NCBI GenBank assembly: GCA_039989475.1
Contig: JBDXHU010000013.1
Location: 124,001-188,000 of the forward strand
DNA: 64,000 nt
Origin: JBDXHU01 sp039989475
GTDB taxonomy: Bacteria > Pseudomonadota > Gammaproteobacteria > Pseudomonadales > Halieaceae
Direction of reading: 5' to 3'
Part shown: positions 16,765 to 26,129 of the stretch, in pieces
How the letters are laid out: each line of letters starts with the position of its first letter
How positions within the stretch are numbered: the first letter of the stretch is position 1
The notes under the pieces: generated by a model
The model's database searches: none
The model's input: the letters and a program-made list of their open reading frames with translations, nothing else
Told to the model about the DNA's origin: nothing
Program-made: the position numbers and the translations under genes

Positions 16765-17868
16765 ATGAAAATTTTGTTTGTTGGTAAGCGCTACTATACA
16801 AATCGTGACGCCCTCCTTGAGCGTTATGGCCGTATTTTTCAGCTGCCCAGACTTTGGCAAGAGTCTGGTGTGGATGTGCGCCTATGGCTAATCGACTATC
16901 ACCGGGGCAGAGAGCAGGGCAATGATAATAGCGCCAGTGCGCAGCCGGCCTTGCCAGTCGACTGCCTCCCCGTGCCTGGTTTGGCGCTTGTTAGCAGGTT
17001 TTTTTCCCTGTTGATGCCTGGTCGTGATCGCCCTGAGATCATTGTTGCCAGCGGCGACTGCTATATTGGCTTGCTGTGCTGGCTGTTGGCGCGCCTGACC
17101 GGTGCCCGCTTTGTGTTTGATATTTACGACCGCTACGATCAGTTTCCGGGTTACCTGCGCTTGCCGGGATTCGACCTTCTGGGATTTTTGCGCTCCCGGG
17201 CCGATGCCTGTTTGTTTGCCAGCGAGCTGGTTCCGGAACAACTGGGTGGCCGTTGCGACAAGGACATAATCGTCCCCAATGGCCTGGACACGGACAGGTT
17301 TCGCCCGCTTGACCTGCAGCAGTGTCGGCAGCAGGCAGGCATTGAAGATGAGGACTACCTTGTCGGTTATTTTGGCAGTATGGAGCCGGATCGTGGTGTG
17401 GCCGACCTGGTGGACGCAATAGGCCTGCTGGTGGAGCAGGGCCTGGCGGTGCGGCTGCTGATCGCTGGCCATGCCAGCGACCCGGAGTCGCTGGATCGCC
17501 CCTATGTTCGCTATCTGGGGAATCGGCCCTTCGCAGAGATGCCGTTGCTTATGGCTTGCTGTCAGGTTCTCGCGCTGCCCTATCGACGCTCGACGTTTAT
17601 GGATGCAGGCGCCTCCAATAAGATCGCAGAGTATATAGCTGTCGGTCGTCCGGTAGCGGCAACCAAATCACCTAACCTGCTCGCCAATTTCAATTTCGGC
17701 CCCGACGCGGAGGCAGAGCTCGCCCAGCCGTCTGACCCGAACAGCCTGGCCGGGGTAATCCGGCGCTGTATTGAATCACCGCGTGAACTTCAGTTGCCCC
17801 CGGGTATTACCTGGCCGGAGATCGCCCGGGATACAATCACAAAAATTCATGCAGTTACGGGCATCTAG
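16765..17868 (+). CDS. GT4-type glycosyltransferase
   Basis: This 367-residue GT-B fold enzyme starts MKILFVGKRYYTNRDALLER, has FDIYDRYDQFPGYL, VPNGLDTDRFRPLDL, VGYFGSMEPDRGVADL in the donor-binding half, and LALPYRRSTFMDAGASNKIAEY near the C terminus. No membrane segment is evident, so it works on the cytoplasmic face, adding one sugar to the lipid-linked repeat unit. It follows the flippase by nine bases and precedes a GT2 gene by six, so it is co-transcribed. Confidence 0.85.
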   Translation: MKILFVGKRYYTNRDALLERYGRIFQLPRLWQESGVDVRLWLIDYHRGREQGNDNSASAQPALPVDCLPVPGLALVSRFFSLLMPGRDRPEIIVASGDCYIGLLCWLLARLTGARFVFDIYDRYDQFPGYLRLPGFDLLGFLRSRADACLFASELVPEQLGGRCDKDIIVPNGLDTDRFRPLDLQQCRQQAGIEDEDYLVGYFGSMEPDRGVADLVDAIGLLVEQGLAVRLLIAGHASDPESLDRPYVRYLGNRPFAEMPLLMACCQVLALPYRRSTFMDAGASNKIAEYIAVGRPVAATKSPNLLANFNFGPDAEAELAQPSDPNSLAGVIRRCIESPRELQLPPGITWPEIARDTITKIHAVTGI

Positions 17869-17874
17869 CGGCTT

Positions 17875-18765
17875 ATGGACGAGGGTGTGGAGCAAGACAG
17901 CAGGGATACCGGTGGCGAAACTGCTCCGCTGGTAAGTATTGGCATGCCAGTTTTTAATGGTGAGGAATTTATCGGAGAAGCTATCGAGTCCCTGCTGTCA
18001 CAAAGCCTGACTGACCTGGAATTACTGGTGTCCGATAACGCCTCCACCGACAATACTGTAGCGATCATTGAAAGCTATGTCGCTCGTGATTCCCGTGTTG
18101 TTCTTTACCGCCAGCCCGAGAACATTGGCGCCGCTGGGAATTTCAGCTTTGTGCGTGACAGGTCACGCGGACGCTATTTTATGTGGGCGGCGCACGATGA
18201 TACCTGGGCGTCCAATTGGCTACAGGTCCTGATCGAGGCATTTGGTGATGGCGATGCGGGAGTCCGTGGCGATATCAGGCTTTTTCAAGACGGCAAGGTC
18301 ATTGCTGAGAAGAGGCCTCCTGATTTTGTGCAGGGTCAATGGGCACGGTATTTCTTCAAAAACGAAGTCGATTACCGCAGCCACTACACCTACGCTTTGT
18401 TTAATCGAGAGAGGTTGATGCGTGCTGATTTATCCACGCTAGGCCTGGACTACTATCCCGACGCGCTGTTTTGCTACGAGGTGCTCAAGTACGGTCATCT
18501 CAGGATGGTGCCGGGCACCTGGCAGCACTATCGAGTCCACACCAGCAGTGAGGGTGCACAATTGTCGCGGCAGTGGCGTGGCTGGGCGAAGATACTGTAC
18601 CGGGTTCATCCCGCGCGTTACTACCGCTATTACCTGGATTACACAGATACGCGCCTGCGCAAAACCTTGTTATTAGGCCTGGTTCCGTTTAAGCATGCGT
18701 ATTGCCAAATGAGTTTTTGGCTGCGGGGGGCGCGACAATTGCTCACTGGGGTAAAGTATATATAA
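17875..18765 (+). CDS. GT2 glycosyltransferase
   Basis: This 296-residue family 2 transferase has VSIGMPVFNGEEFIGEAIES, LVSDNASTDNTVAIIE and WAAHDDTWASNW, the last holding the acidic metal-binding pair. A short hydrophilic N-terminal extension of about 17 residues precedes the catalytic domain. It acts in the cytoplasm on the growing repeat unit. The C-terminal part is rich in Tyr and Arg with weak hydrophobic segments. Donor and acceptor cannot be told from the sequence. Confidence 0.86.
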   Translation: MDEGVEQDSRDTGGETAPLVSIGMPVFNGEEFIGEAIESLLSQSLTDLELLVSDNASTDNTVAIIESYVARDSRVVLYRQPENIGAAGNFSFVRDRSRGRYFMWAAHDDTWASNWLQVLIEAFGDGDAGVRGDIRLFQDGKVIAEKRPPDFVQGQWARYFFKNEVDYRSHYTYALFNRERLMRADLSTLGLDYYPDALFCYEVLKYGHLRMVPGTWQHYRVHTSSEGAQLSRQWRGWAKILYRVHPARYYRYYLDYTDTRLRKTLLLGLVPFKHAYCQMSFWLRGARQLLTGVKYI

Positions 18766-18807
18766 GCGGATAAACATGCTGCCGTTGTTAAAGGGAATTG
18801 AAATAAG

Positions 18808-19935
18808 ATGAAGCGCGTTTTGCTTGTGTTTGGTACACGCCCCGAAGCCATAAAAATGGCGCCAGTGGTCAAGGCGTTAATGGCGCAGGAGGGCCTGGAA
18901 ACCAGGGTATGTATCTCCAGTCAGCATCGTGAGTTGCTGCAGCCGGCGCTTGAGCTGTTTGATTTGAAGCCAGATTATGATCTGGACATTATGCGGCCGG
19001 GTCAGAGCCTTTCAGGGATCACTGCGCGAATTCTATTGGCGCTGGAACCGGTTCTCAAGGATTGCCAGCCCAATATCATGCTGGTACATGGCGACACCAC
19101 TACAGGGTTCGCTGCAGCTTTGTCGGGCTTTTATCACGATGTGCCCGTGGCCCATGTGGAGGCGGGACTGCGCACCGGTAATATAAAATCACCCTGGCCG
19201 GAGGAGTTTAATCGGACAACCATTGGCCAACTGGCATCCCTCCATTTTGCACCCACGAAACAGTGCCGGGAAAACCTGCTCCGGGAGGCTGTGCAGGAGA
19301 GCCGGATTCATGTGACCGGAAATACTGTGATTGATGCCCTGATCCAGGTTCGCGATGTTGTTAATGCGCGTGACGAACAAAGGCAGAAGCTCGAGCGGGA
19401 ATTCGACTTCCTGGATTCGTCCCGGCGCCTGATATTGATAACCGGGCACCGCCGAGAGAATTATGGTGAAGGTTTCGAATCCATTTGCACTGCGCTGGAG
19501 AGTTTGGCGAGTAGCTGCAGTGATAGCGTGGAACTTGTTTACCCGGTGCACCTGAATCCAAATGTGAAGCAGGTGGTTGAGGCCAGGTTGTCGGGAATTC
19601 CCAATCTTCACCTGATAGAGCCCATTGGCTACTCTGAGTTTGTATATTTGATGGCCAGGTGTTTTCTGATTCTCACAGATTCCGGTGGAATTCAGGAGGA
19701 AGCGCCGGCGTTTGGCAAGCCGGTGCTGGTGATGCGTGACACCACCGAGCGTCCTGAGGCGATCGACGCTGGAACCGCTCGCCTGGTAGGAACGGATTCT
19801 GAGCTAATTGTGACGGAAACCCTTCGCTTACTGTCTGACAGCTCTCACTACGATGCGATGGCCAGGGCAGGGAGCCCTTTTGGTGATGGTACAGCGGCTA
19901 TCCAGATCGCGGCAGCTATCGCGGACTATTGTTAG
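18808..19935 (+). CDS. wecB: UDP-N-acetylglucosamine 2-epimerase (non-hydrolysing)
   Basis: This enzyme interconverts UDP-GlcNAc and UDP-ManNAc, a precursor for ManNAc or ManNAcA in surface glycans. The 375 residues carry all family hallmarks: VFGTRPEAIKMAPVVKAL, VHGDTTT, HVEAGLRTGN, TGHRRENYGEGF and TDSGGIQEEAPAFGKPVL. No wecC dehydrogenase is nearby, so UDP-ManNAc may be used directly or oxidised by an enzyme encoded elsewhere. It is the last rightward gene of the cluster and overlaps the convergent transferase by 20 bases. Confidence 0.96.
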   Translation: MKRVLLVFGTRPEAIKMAPVVKALMAQEGLETRVCISSQHRELLQPALELFDLKPDYDLDIMRPGQSLSGITARILLALEPVLKDCQPNIMLVHGDTTTGFAAALSGFYHDVPVAHVEAGLRTGNIKSPWPEEFNRTTIGQLASLHFAPTKQCRENLLREAVQESRIHVTGNTVIDALIQVRDVVNARDEQRQKLEREFDFLDSSRRLILITGHRRENYGEGFESICTALESLASSCSDSVELVYPVHLNPNVKQVVEARLSGIPNLHLIEPIGYSEFVYLMARCFLILTDSGGIQEEAPAFGKPVLVMRDTTERPEAIDAGTARLVGTDSELIVTETLRLLSDSSHYDAMARAGSPFGDGTAAIQIAAAIADYC

Positions 19936-21145
19936 CCTCAGCCTGGCACAGCTGCGCGTACTGTTTGGCATATTCGGCGGCTACGCCAGGCCAGTCAAAG
20001 CGCGCAAGCGCCGACTGTTTGCCATTAGTGGCCAGGCCTGTACAAAGTTCGTCATCTCTTAGTAGATCTAAAATGGCGCTTGCAAGCGCTTCGCTGTCGC
20101 CGGGGGTGACCAGAATTCCGGTCTTTCCCTGCTCCACGACATCGCCCAGTGCGGGCAAGTCTGAGCAGATAACAGCGCAACCACAGCCCATCGCCTCCAC
20201 GGCGACCAGCCCCAGCCCTTCCTGATCGCCGTCGCGAGCAATAACAGATGGGACCAGAGCGATACGGTGTTGGTTGAGTAGCGCTGGAATTTTCTGATTA
20301 GGGATTGCGCCGGCGAAAGTAATATTGCCGGCGCAACCCAACGTGGTAGCCAGCGCCTGCAAGGAGGCGCGCAGAGGGCCGTCACCGATGATGTTCAGTT
20401 GCAGGTTTGGATACCTTGGGGTCAGCAGGGAGATCGCCCGTATTAATGTTGCAACGCCCTTTTTCTCTACCAGGCGGCCAACGAATATCAGGCCGCTGCG
20501 CTGCTCCCAGGGAGTTGTATCAACAAAGCGGTGCTGCAGATCAACACCCATAGAGCGTACGAATACCTTGTCATTATCCAGCCCCAGGGCCGCAGTTTCC
20601 TTAAGCATTGCCGTGCTGACGACATTGACCCGCTGGGCGCGTTTGAGTATTTGTAGTTTGAGCCAGCGCAGTGGCTTGCTGCGTAGGGAGAAAAGATCTG
20701 CACCGTGCGAGGTGATTAGAATGGGCGGGAATTTCATGCCCAGCCAGCTGCCTAACAAGAGCGCCAGTCCCTGGGGGACAATCCAGTGCGCGTGAACAAG
20801 TGCGATATTTTCTTCGCGACAGAGTTTTCGAACACTGTTCAGTTGGCTTAGCAGCAGACCCGGTACCAGTAGCCATCTCCAGGGTTTGGCAGCCAGATTG
20901 GACATGATGCCGCCACCGTAGGCAAGAGACTCCAGGGCGGCGGGAGCGTAGCGATAACGATAAACGCTCACCTCTCCGAGGGTCTCCCTGCTGGCAGCAC
21001 CCTGGCAATGAGGCGCAAGAACCAGCACCCGGAAACTATCCGAAAGCGCCTGGGCGAGCTGCAGGATAAACTCCGGCTCGGTGTCATTTTCCCAGCGCGG
21101 GAAGGTAGAAGCAGTCAGGAGTATTTTCGTCTTCGGCACGTTCAA
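19916..21145 (-). CDS. GT4-family glycosyltransferase
   Basis: This GT-B enzyme of 409 residues has ILLTASTFPRWENDTEPEFI at the N terminus, VHAHWIVPQGL, GVDLQHRFVDT, LIFVGRLVEKKGVATLIRAI and the EGLGLVAVEAMGCG donor-site signature with the two conserved glutamates. It belongs to the large RfaB/WbaZ-like group, and the sugar is unknown. It runs leftward, overlapping the TMTC-like gene upstream by four bases. The two form a small operon that converges on the main cluster. Confidence 0.87.
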   Translation of the reverse strand: MNVPKTKILLTASTFPRWENDTEPEFILQLAQALSDSFRVLVLAPHCQGAASRETLGEVSVYRYRYAPAALESLAYGGGIMSNLAAKPWRWLLVPGLLLSQLNSVRKLCREENIALVHAHWIVPQGLALLLGSWLGMKFPPILITSHGADLFSLRSKPLRWLKLQILKRAQRVNVVSTAMLKETAALGLDNDKVFVRSMGVDLQHRFVDTTPWEQRSGLIFVGRLVEKKGVATLIRAISLLTPRYPNLQLNIIGDGPLRASLQALATTLGCAGNITFAGAIPNQKIPALLNQHRIALVPSVIARDGDQEGLGLVAVEAMGCGCAVICSDLPALGDVVEQGKTGILVTPGDSEALASAILDLLRDDELCTGLATNGKQSALARFDWPGVAAEYAKQYAQLCQAEANNSPR

Positions 21146-22674
21146 GGCTCTATTGCCTCCGCCTGTTGCTCGCGAAGCTCACGCAACTGCTGTTGTATAT
21201 CCGGGGAGTCTGGGTTCAGCGTCAGCGCGTTTTCGAGGTAGTAAATGGCAGCGTCGAGCTTACCTTCATGGGCGAGATAGCTACCGCCGTTGCGCCACAG
21301 CTTGAACTCGGTGCCGGCAATGGTAATGCCGCCTGCATTGAGGGACTCCAGCCCTCTGAGATTGTATTGAATGGCTTCTTCAGGCATGCCGTATTCCCAG
21401 TGTGCGAACGCTAGCGATGAAAGTACAAAGGGTTCATCGCCACCTAATTTGTGCGCCTGGCGAAACAAACTCAAGCCATTCTGCCAGTGGCCCGCTTGCA
21501 TCCAGGACAAGCTGGCGCCAAGGACAATGACCGCAGACGCAGCCACCTGACGCAGGCGAGTAGAGCCAAGCAGCAGGCATATGCCCATTACGCTTACCCA
21601 GATCAGCCCAATACCGGGCACATAGTTAAATCGGTCGGCGGCGCCGTGAATGCCAAAATGAATCACGCCACTGACAGGAAACAATGTCCCCAGGAACCAG
21701 CACCAGCCGGCGGCCAGGAACGGTAGCTGGCGTGCGTACTTCCAGGCCAGCAGCGATATGCCCAGCAGTAGCGCCAGCGCCATCCAGCTGTGTCTATCCA
21801 ACCCGCCGGCATAGATGGGGTAGTAAGGTGACAGGGCGGCGGGTACAAAGAAGTTGGAGAGTGTCAGCCAGTAGGCATTTACAACATTGCCCAGCTTAAT
21901 TGCGAGCGGTAAGTCGACCAGGGCACCGCCGCTGTCATGGGCGAAGTAGCCAATAAATGCGCCCAGCAGGGTAACGGCGAACAAGGGCCATTTTTCAAGA
22001 ATCAGTTTGGGTAAGCTTTGCGCCAGGGTAGCATTGGCGCCCCGACCCAGCGGCCAGTAGTCAAGCAGTAGCAGTATGCAGGGCAGGGTAACGAACATGG
22101 GTTTGACGCTGATAGAGATCAGCATTAACAGCGAGATCAGTATCATTGGCCTGGGCAGCGTTGGTGCTTGTCGTTGCTTTAGGTATAGCAGGACCGCCAG
22201 CAGGCCGAACAGGGTGCTGAGCAGGTCCTTGCGCGCCATGATCCAGGCTACTGCTTCGACGTTCTGCGGATGTATGGCGAAGATGGCTGCGCACACAAAC
22301 GCGATCGCCCGCTGGGCCTGCAGCCGCTGTAGGATCAGAAACACCAGCACGCTATTGAGCCAGTGATAGATGAGGTTGGCGGCGTGGTGGGCGGCGGTAG
22401 AGGGTCCCGGGATAAGAAGCCTGTCCAGGGCGTAACTCAACCAGAGCAGCGGATTCCAGTTGGCGCCATCCGTCGTCGTGAAAGCCCAACGCAGAAACTC
22501 CAGGGAAAATCCCTGGCCCAGGCGCTCGTTCCTGCGGATCAGGTCACCATCGTCAAAATTGACGTAATCAAAGCCCAGTGTCTGCCCGAAAACGATTATT
22601 ACGAGGCCACCCAGTGCTGCGCTGATCAGGGCGTTTGGGCGTCCTGCCCCTCGAATAGTTGATTGCAAGCTCAA
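21142..22674 (-). CDS. TMTC-like GT-C membrane protein with TPR tail (third copy)
   Basis: This 510-residue protein has about ten hydrophobic helices and a soluble C-terminal third with TPR-like repeats and a highly charged end. The first loop reads YVNFDDGDLI with the acidic pair Asp41-Asp42. NWNPLLWLSYALD, HPQNVEAVAWIMARKDLLST and ADRFNYVPGIGL match the TMTC/DUF1736 type better than the two copies after pilA do. It probably transfers a polyprenyl-phosphate-linked sugar in the periplasm. It is translationally coupled to the following GT4 gene. Confidence 0.78.
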   Translation of the reverse strand: MSLQSTIRGAGRPNALISAALGGLVIIVFGQTLGFDYVNFDDGDLIRRNERLGQGFSLEFLRWAFTTTDGANWNPLLWLSYALDRLLIPGPSTAAHHAANLIYHWLNSVLVFLILQRLQAQRAIAFVCAAIFAIHPQNVEAVAWIMARKDLLSTLFGLLAVLLYLKQRQAPTLPRPMILISLLMLISISVKPMFVTLPCILLLLDYWPLGRGANATLAQSLPKLILEKWPLFAVTLLGAFIGYFAHDSGGALVDLPLAIKLGNVVNAYWLTLSNFFVPAALSPYYPIYAGGLDRHSWMALALLLGISLLAWKYARQLPFLAAGWCWFLGTLFPVSGVIHFGIHGAADRFNYVPGIGLIWVSVMGICLLLGSTRLRQVAASAVIVLGASLSWMQAGHWQNGLSLFRQAHKLGGDEPFVLSSLAFAHWEYGMPEEAIQYNLRGLESLNAGGITIAGTEFKLWRNGGSYLAHEGKLDAAIYYLENALTLNPDSPDIQQQLRELREQQAEAIEP

Positions 22675-22684
22675 GCAAGGAATC

Positions 22685-22702
22685 CTGGTGTATTTACACC
22701 AG
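22685..22702. repeat. Perfect hairpin in the glcB / TMTC-like gap
   Basis: CTGGTGTATTTACACCAG is a short perfect palindrome lying 11 bases before the third TMTC-like gene and after the malate synthase stop (both leftward). It has no U tract on the minus strand, so it is not a classic terminator. It could be an operator or a leader hairpin. Confidence 0.4.
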
Positions 22703-22763
22703 AGTCTACCCTAGGCCACGCCTTCGCCCCAGTTATCCTTGCCCGGAATGTGGACCAGTTCGC

Positions 22764-24956
22764 TCAGGCTGCCGCGGAACGTTGCTGTGACTGCTTGGCC
22801 TTGGCTTCGCGGCGCCGTGCGTGCAATACCGGTTCGGTGTAACCGCTGGGTTGCGCGCAGCCTTTGAATATCAGGTCGCAGGCTGCCTGGAAAGCGACAT
22901 TGCTTTCGAAGTCCGGTGCCAGCGCCCGATACTCCGGGTCTGCTGCATTCTGCTGGTCGACCACTGCGGCCATACGCTGCAGGGTTTCCATAACCTGCTC
23001 TTCACTGCACACACCATGGCGCAGCCAGTTGGCCAGGTGCTGGCTGGATATGCGCAGGGTGGCGCGGTCTTCCATCAGTCCAATATCGTTGATGTCGGGT
23101 ACCTTGGAACAGCCGACGCCCTGGTCCACCCAGCGCACCACATAACCGAGAATGCCCTGGGCATTGTTATCCAGCTCCCGCTGAATGGCCTCGGCGGATA
23201 GCTCCGGTGCGGCGATTGGTATGCTGAGAATGTCATCCAGTGCGGCGCGCTGACGCTTGCGAATCTCATCCTGGCGCTGGGCCACGTCGACCTGGTGGTA
23301 GTGAATGGCATGCAGGGTGGCAGCGGTGGGCGAGGGTACCCAGGCGGTGTTGGCACCGGCCTGTGGGTGCGCAATTTTCTGTTCCATCATCGCGCTCATC
23401 AGGTCGGGCATGGCCCACATACCCTTGCCAATCTGGGCTTTGCCCTGCAGGCCACATTGCAAACCAGTGTCCACGTTCCAGTCCTCGTAGGCGCTGATCC
23501 AGGGCTGGGATTTCATGGCGCCCTTGGCAATCATTGGGCCTGCTTCCATGCTGGTATGGATTTCATCGCCGGTACGGTCCAGGAAGCCGGTATTGATAAA
23601 TACGATGCGCTCGGCGGCGATGCGTATGCAGGCCTTGAGGTTAACCGTGGTGCGGCGTTCTTCGTCCATGATGCCAAGTTTGATGGTATTGCGGGGCATA
23701 CCCAGCATCTTCTCGATGCGGGTAAAAAGTTCGCAGGTGAAGGCGACTTCATCGGGGCCGTGCATTTTCGGTTTGACGATGTAGACGCTGCCGCTGTGTG
23801 AATTGCTCAGGGCCTTGCCCACCTTGAGGTCGTGCAGGGCGATGGCGCTGGTAAAAATGCCGTCCAGAATGCCCTCGGGAATTTCATCACCATTGGCATC
23901 CAGAATGGCATCGGTAGTCATCAGGTGGCCCACGTTGCGCACGAACATCAGGCTGCGTCCGTGCAGGCTAAGCTCTTCACCGTCCAGGCCGGTGAATTTT
24001 TGATCCGGGTTAAGAGTGCGCTGCAGTGTTTGGCCGCCTTTCTCAAATTTCTCGCTCAGGTCGCCGCGCATCAGTCCCAGCCAATTGCGGTAGACCAGGG
24101 CCTTGTCCTCGGCGTCGACCGCGGCCACGGAATCCTCGCAATCCTGGATGGTGGTCACGGCAGATTCCAGCAACAGGTCCTTGATGCCGGCGGCATCGGT
24201 TTTGCCAATGGGGCTGTAGTGATCGATCTGAATTTCTATATGCAGGCCGTTATGACGCAAGAGGATGGAAGAGGGTGCGGTCTGGTCACCCCGGTAACCG
24301 CGCAGCTGGTTTGTCTTGGCCAGCCCGCTGATGGAACCATCCTGCAGGGTCACCAACAAGCGCCCGTCGGCGATGCGGTAAGCGGTGGCATCGGTATGGC
24401 TGCCCGCCTCCAGTGGCGTGGCCTGGTCCAGCAGGTCGCGCGCGTAGGCGATAACCTTGTCGCCGCGTACCGGGTTGTAGCTGCCGCCGCGTTCGGCGCC
24501 ATCATCCTCGGGGATAACATCGGTGCCATAGAGCGCATCATACAGGCTACCCCAGCGGGCGTTGGCAGCGTTCAGGGCGTATCGAGCGTTCATGACCGGG
24601 ACCACCAGCTGGGGTCCGGCGATGAGGGCAACCTCCTCGTCTACATTGTCGGTGGTGATGCAAAAATCGTCGCCTTCCGGCAGCAGATAGCCAATGTCCT
24701 CAAGAAAGGCGCGATAGGCGGCGTGGTCGTAATCAATACCGGGGTTATCCCGGTGCCAGGCATCGATACTGGCCTGCATCTCATCACGAACCGCCAGCAA
24801 CTCGCGGTTACGGGGAGTCAGCTCGCTGAGAATTGATTCCAGCCCCTGCCAAAACTGCTCGGCCTTAAGCCCGGTCCCGGGCAGGATGTCCTGCTCCAGT
24901 AACCCGTGAATTTCTGATGCGACCTGCAGGCCGCCTATTTGGATGCGATTGCTCAT
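22764..24956 (-). CDS. glcB: Malate synthase G
   Basis: This cytoplasmic enzyme of the glyoxylate shunt condenses glyoxylate with acetyl-CoA. At 730 residues it is the length of isoform G, not the shorter isoform A. Visible hallmarks include RGSYNPVRGDKVIAYARDL, IQDCEDSVAAVDAEDK, GRSLMFVRNVGHL, GIMDEERRTTVNLKACI and PNTAWVPSPTAATLHAIHYH-like sequence near the C terminus. The start at 24956 begins MSNRIQIGGLQVASE and has GGAAG upstream; an in-frame ATG lies 11 codons earlier. It stands alone, with a tandem repeat upstream. Confidence 0.95.
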   Translation of the reverse strand: MSNRIQIGGLQVASEIHGLLEQDILPGTGLKAEQFWQGLESILSELTPRNRELLAVRDEMQASIDAWHRDNPGIDYDHAAYRAFLEDIGYLLPEGDDFCITTDNVDEEVALIAGPQLVVPVMNARYALNAANARWGSLYDALYGTDVIPEDDGAERGGSYNPVRGDKVIAYARDLLDQATPLEAGSHTDATAYRIADGRLLVTLQDGSISGLAKTNQLRGYRGDQTAPSSILLRHNGLHIEIQIDHYSPIGKTDAAGIKDLLLESAVTTIQDCEDSVAAVDAEDKALVYRNWLGLMRGDLSEKFEKGGQTLQRTLNPDQKFTGLDGEELSLHGRSLMFVRNVGHLMTTDAILDANGDEIPEGILDGIFTSAIALHDLKVGKALSNSHSGSVYIVKPKMHGPDEVAFTCELFTRIEKMLGMPRNTIKLGIMDEERRTTVNLKACIRIAAERIVFINTGFLDRTGDEIHTSMEAGPMIAKGAMKSQPWISAYEDWNVDTGLQCGLQGKAQIGKGMWAMPDLMSAMMEQKIAHPQAGANTAWVPSPTAATLHAIHYHQVDVAQRQDEIRKRQRAALDDILSIPIAAPELSAEAIQRELDNNAQGILGYVVRWVDQGVGCSKVPDINDIGLMEDRATLRISSQHLANWLRHGVCSEEQVMETLQRMAAVVDQQNAADPEYRALAPDFESNVAFQAACDLIFKGCAQPSGYTEPVLHARRREAKAKQSQQRSAAA

Positions 24957-25059
24957 AACTGCAGCTTCCGAAGAACGATTGCGGGCCACTATTCTAAGAA
25001 TCCGACCATAATTTAGCTAATTTATCGTTTCTATCACCGCTATTTCATTAATGAATACT

Positions 25060-25180
25060 GGGGTCGGAGGTGAATGGGGTCGGAGGTGAATGGGGTCGGA
25101 GGTGAATGGGGTCGGAGCGGGCCGCGCAGGCGTGAATGGGGTCAGACCCCGCTGGGGTCGGAGCGGGCCGCGCAGGCGCG
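25060..25180. repeat. Short tandem repeat array upstream of glcB
   Basis: Three perfect 16-base units (GGGGTCGGAGGTGAAT) at 25060-25107 are followed by two copies of a longer unit beginning GGGGTCGGAGCGGGCC at 25108 and 25154. The palindrome GGGGTCAGACCCC lies between them at 25138. The array fills the space between the LysR stop codon and the malate synthase promoter region. The GGGGTC core resembles dispersed REP-like repeats seen in other gammaproteobacteria. No transposase is next to it. Confidence 0.9.
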
Positions 25181-25181
25181 G

Positions 25182-26129
25182 CTAGTGCTCCCAGCTGACT
25201 TCGCGGCCGGTTTCTACGATTAGCTGGCGCATCCAGCGATTGGCTGCATTGTGCTGCAGCAGCGGGCTCCAGGCGAGTTTTAGCTCCAGGGGAGGGATCT
25301 CCAGCGGTGGTGTCTTGATGACCAGCCGGGGGTTGTCGTGCTGCAATTGCGCCGCCAGTGTGGGCAGGGTCACTACCAGGTCATTTTGCTCGGCCAGAAT
25401 CATGGCGGCCTGGTAGTGGCGCGTGAATACGGTGATGTGACGTTTTTTGCCAAGTTTGGCGATGGCCGCGTCGACCCAGCCCAGCCGCTGGACATCTTCC
25501 GGGTCGACACCGACACCGACGCCCATACCGGTCTTGCTAACCCAGACATGCTGCGCCTCCAGGTAATTCTCCAGGCTGAAGTCTTTCAGCAATGGATTAT
25601 TGGCGCTGAGCAGGCAGGAAAAGCTGTCCGTCCATATCGTGTTCTGGTGGAAGGACTGGGGCATGGTGTCGAAACGATTAATGACCAGGTCAACCTTGCC
25701 CCGCTCCACGTCGAGGAAGCTGACATCACTGGGTGTCATGATGTCCAGGCTGATATTGGGTGCCTGGTGACGCAGCTTGGCCAGAACTGCCGGAAGCAGG
25801 GTGGACTCGGCGTAATCACTGGCCATAATCCGAAAAACCCGGTCTGCGCTGGCGGGGTCAAATTCCGTGGTTGGCTGCAGGGCGAGTTCGACGGTACTGA
25901 GTATCTCCCGCACCAGGGGCTCCAGTTCCAGCGCCCTTTCCGTGGGCGTCATGCCGTCACTGGTGCGCACAAGCAGGGGGTCACCAAAGACTTCACGCAG
26001 CCGCCGCAGCCCATTACTCATGGCTGGTTGGCTAAGATTGAGCTGGTTAGCAGCCTGGGTCACATTGCGCTCTCGCAGCAGTACGTCCAGGTAGACCAGC
26101 AGGTTCAGGTCGACGCGACTGATATTCAT
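25182..26129 (-). CDS. LysR-family transcriptional regulator
   Basis: This 315-residue regulator has an N-terminal winged helix-turn-helix (DLNLLVYLDVLLRERNVTQA, then AANQLNLSQPAMSNGLRRLR) and a C-terminal effector domain. Its N terminus is closest to the NodD/NahR-like group. The start at MNISRVDLNLL (26129) fits the family; ten extra in-frame codons exist upstream. It is divergent from the acyl-CoA dehydrogenase gene, with a 172-bp shared control region. It probably controls that gene, itself, or both. The effector is unknown. Confidence 0.9.
   Translation of the reverse strand: MNISRVDLNLLVYLDVLLRERNVTQAANQLNLSQPAMSNGLRRLREVFGDPLLVRTSDGMTPTERALELEPLVREILSTVELALQPTTEFDPASADRVFRIMASDYAESTLLPAVLAKLRHQAPNISLDIMTPSDVSFLDVERGKVDLVINRFDTMPQSFHQNTIWTDSFSCLLSANNPLLKDFSLENYLEAQHVWVSKTGMGVGVGVDPEDVQRLGWVDAAIAKLGKKRHITVFTRHYQAAMILAEQNDLVVTLPTLAAQLQHDNPRLVIKTPPLEIPPLELKLAWSPLLQHNAANRWMRQLIVETGREVSWEH

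Noticed and set aside
23832..24836. Long open frame antisense to malate synthase G
   Set aside because: It lies wholly inside a well-conserved gene on the other strand, has no ribosome-binding site and encodes no recognisable family. High GC creates such antisense frames.
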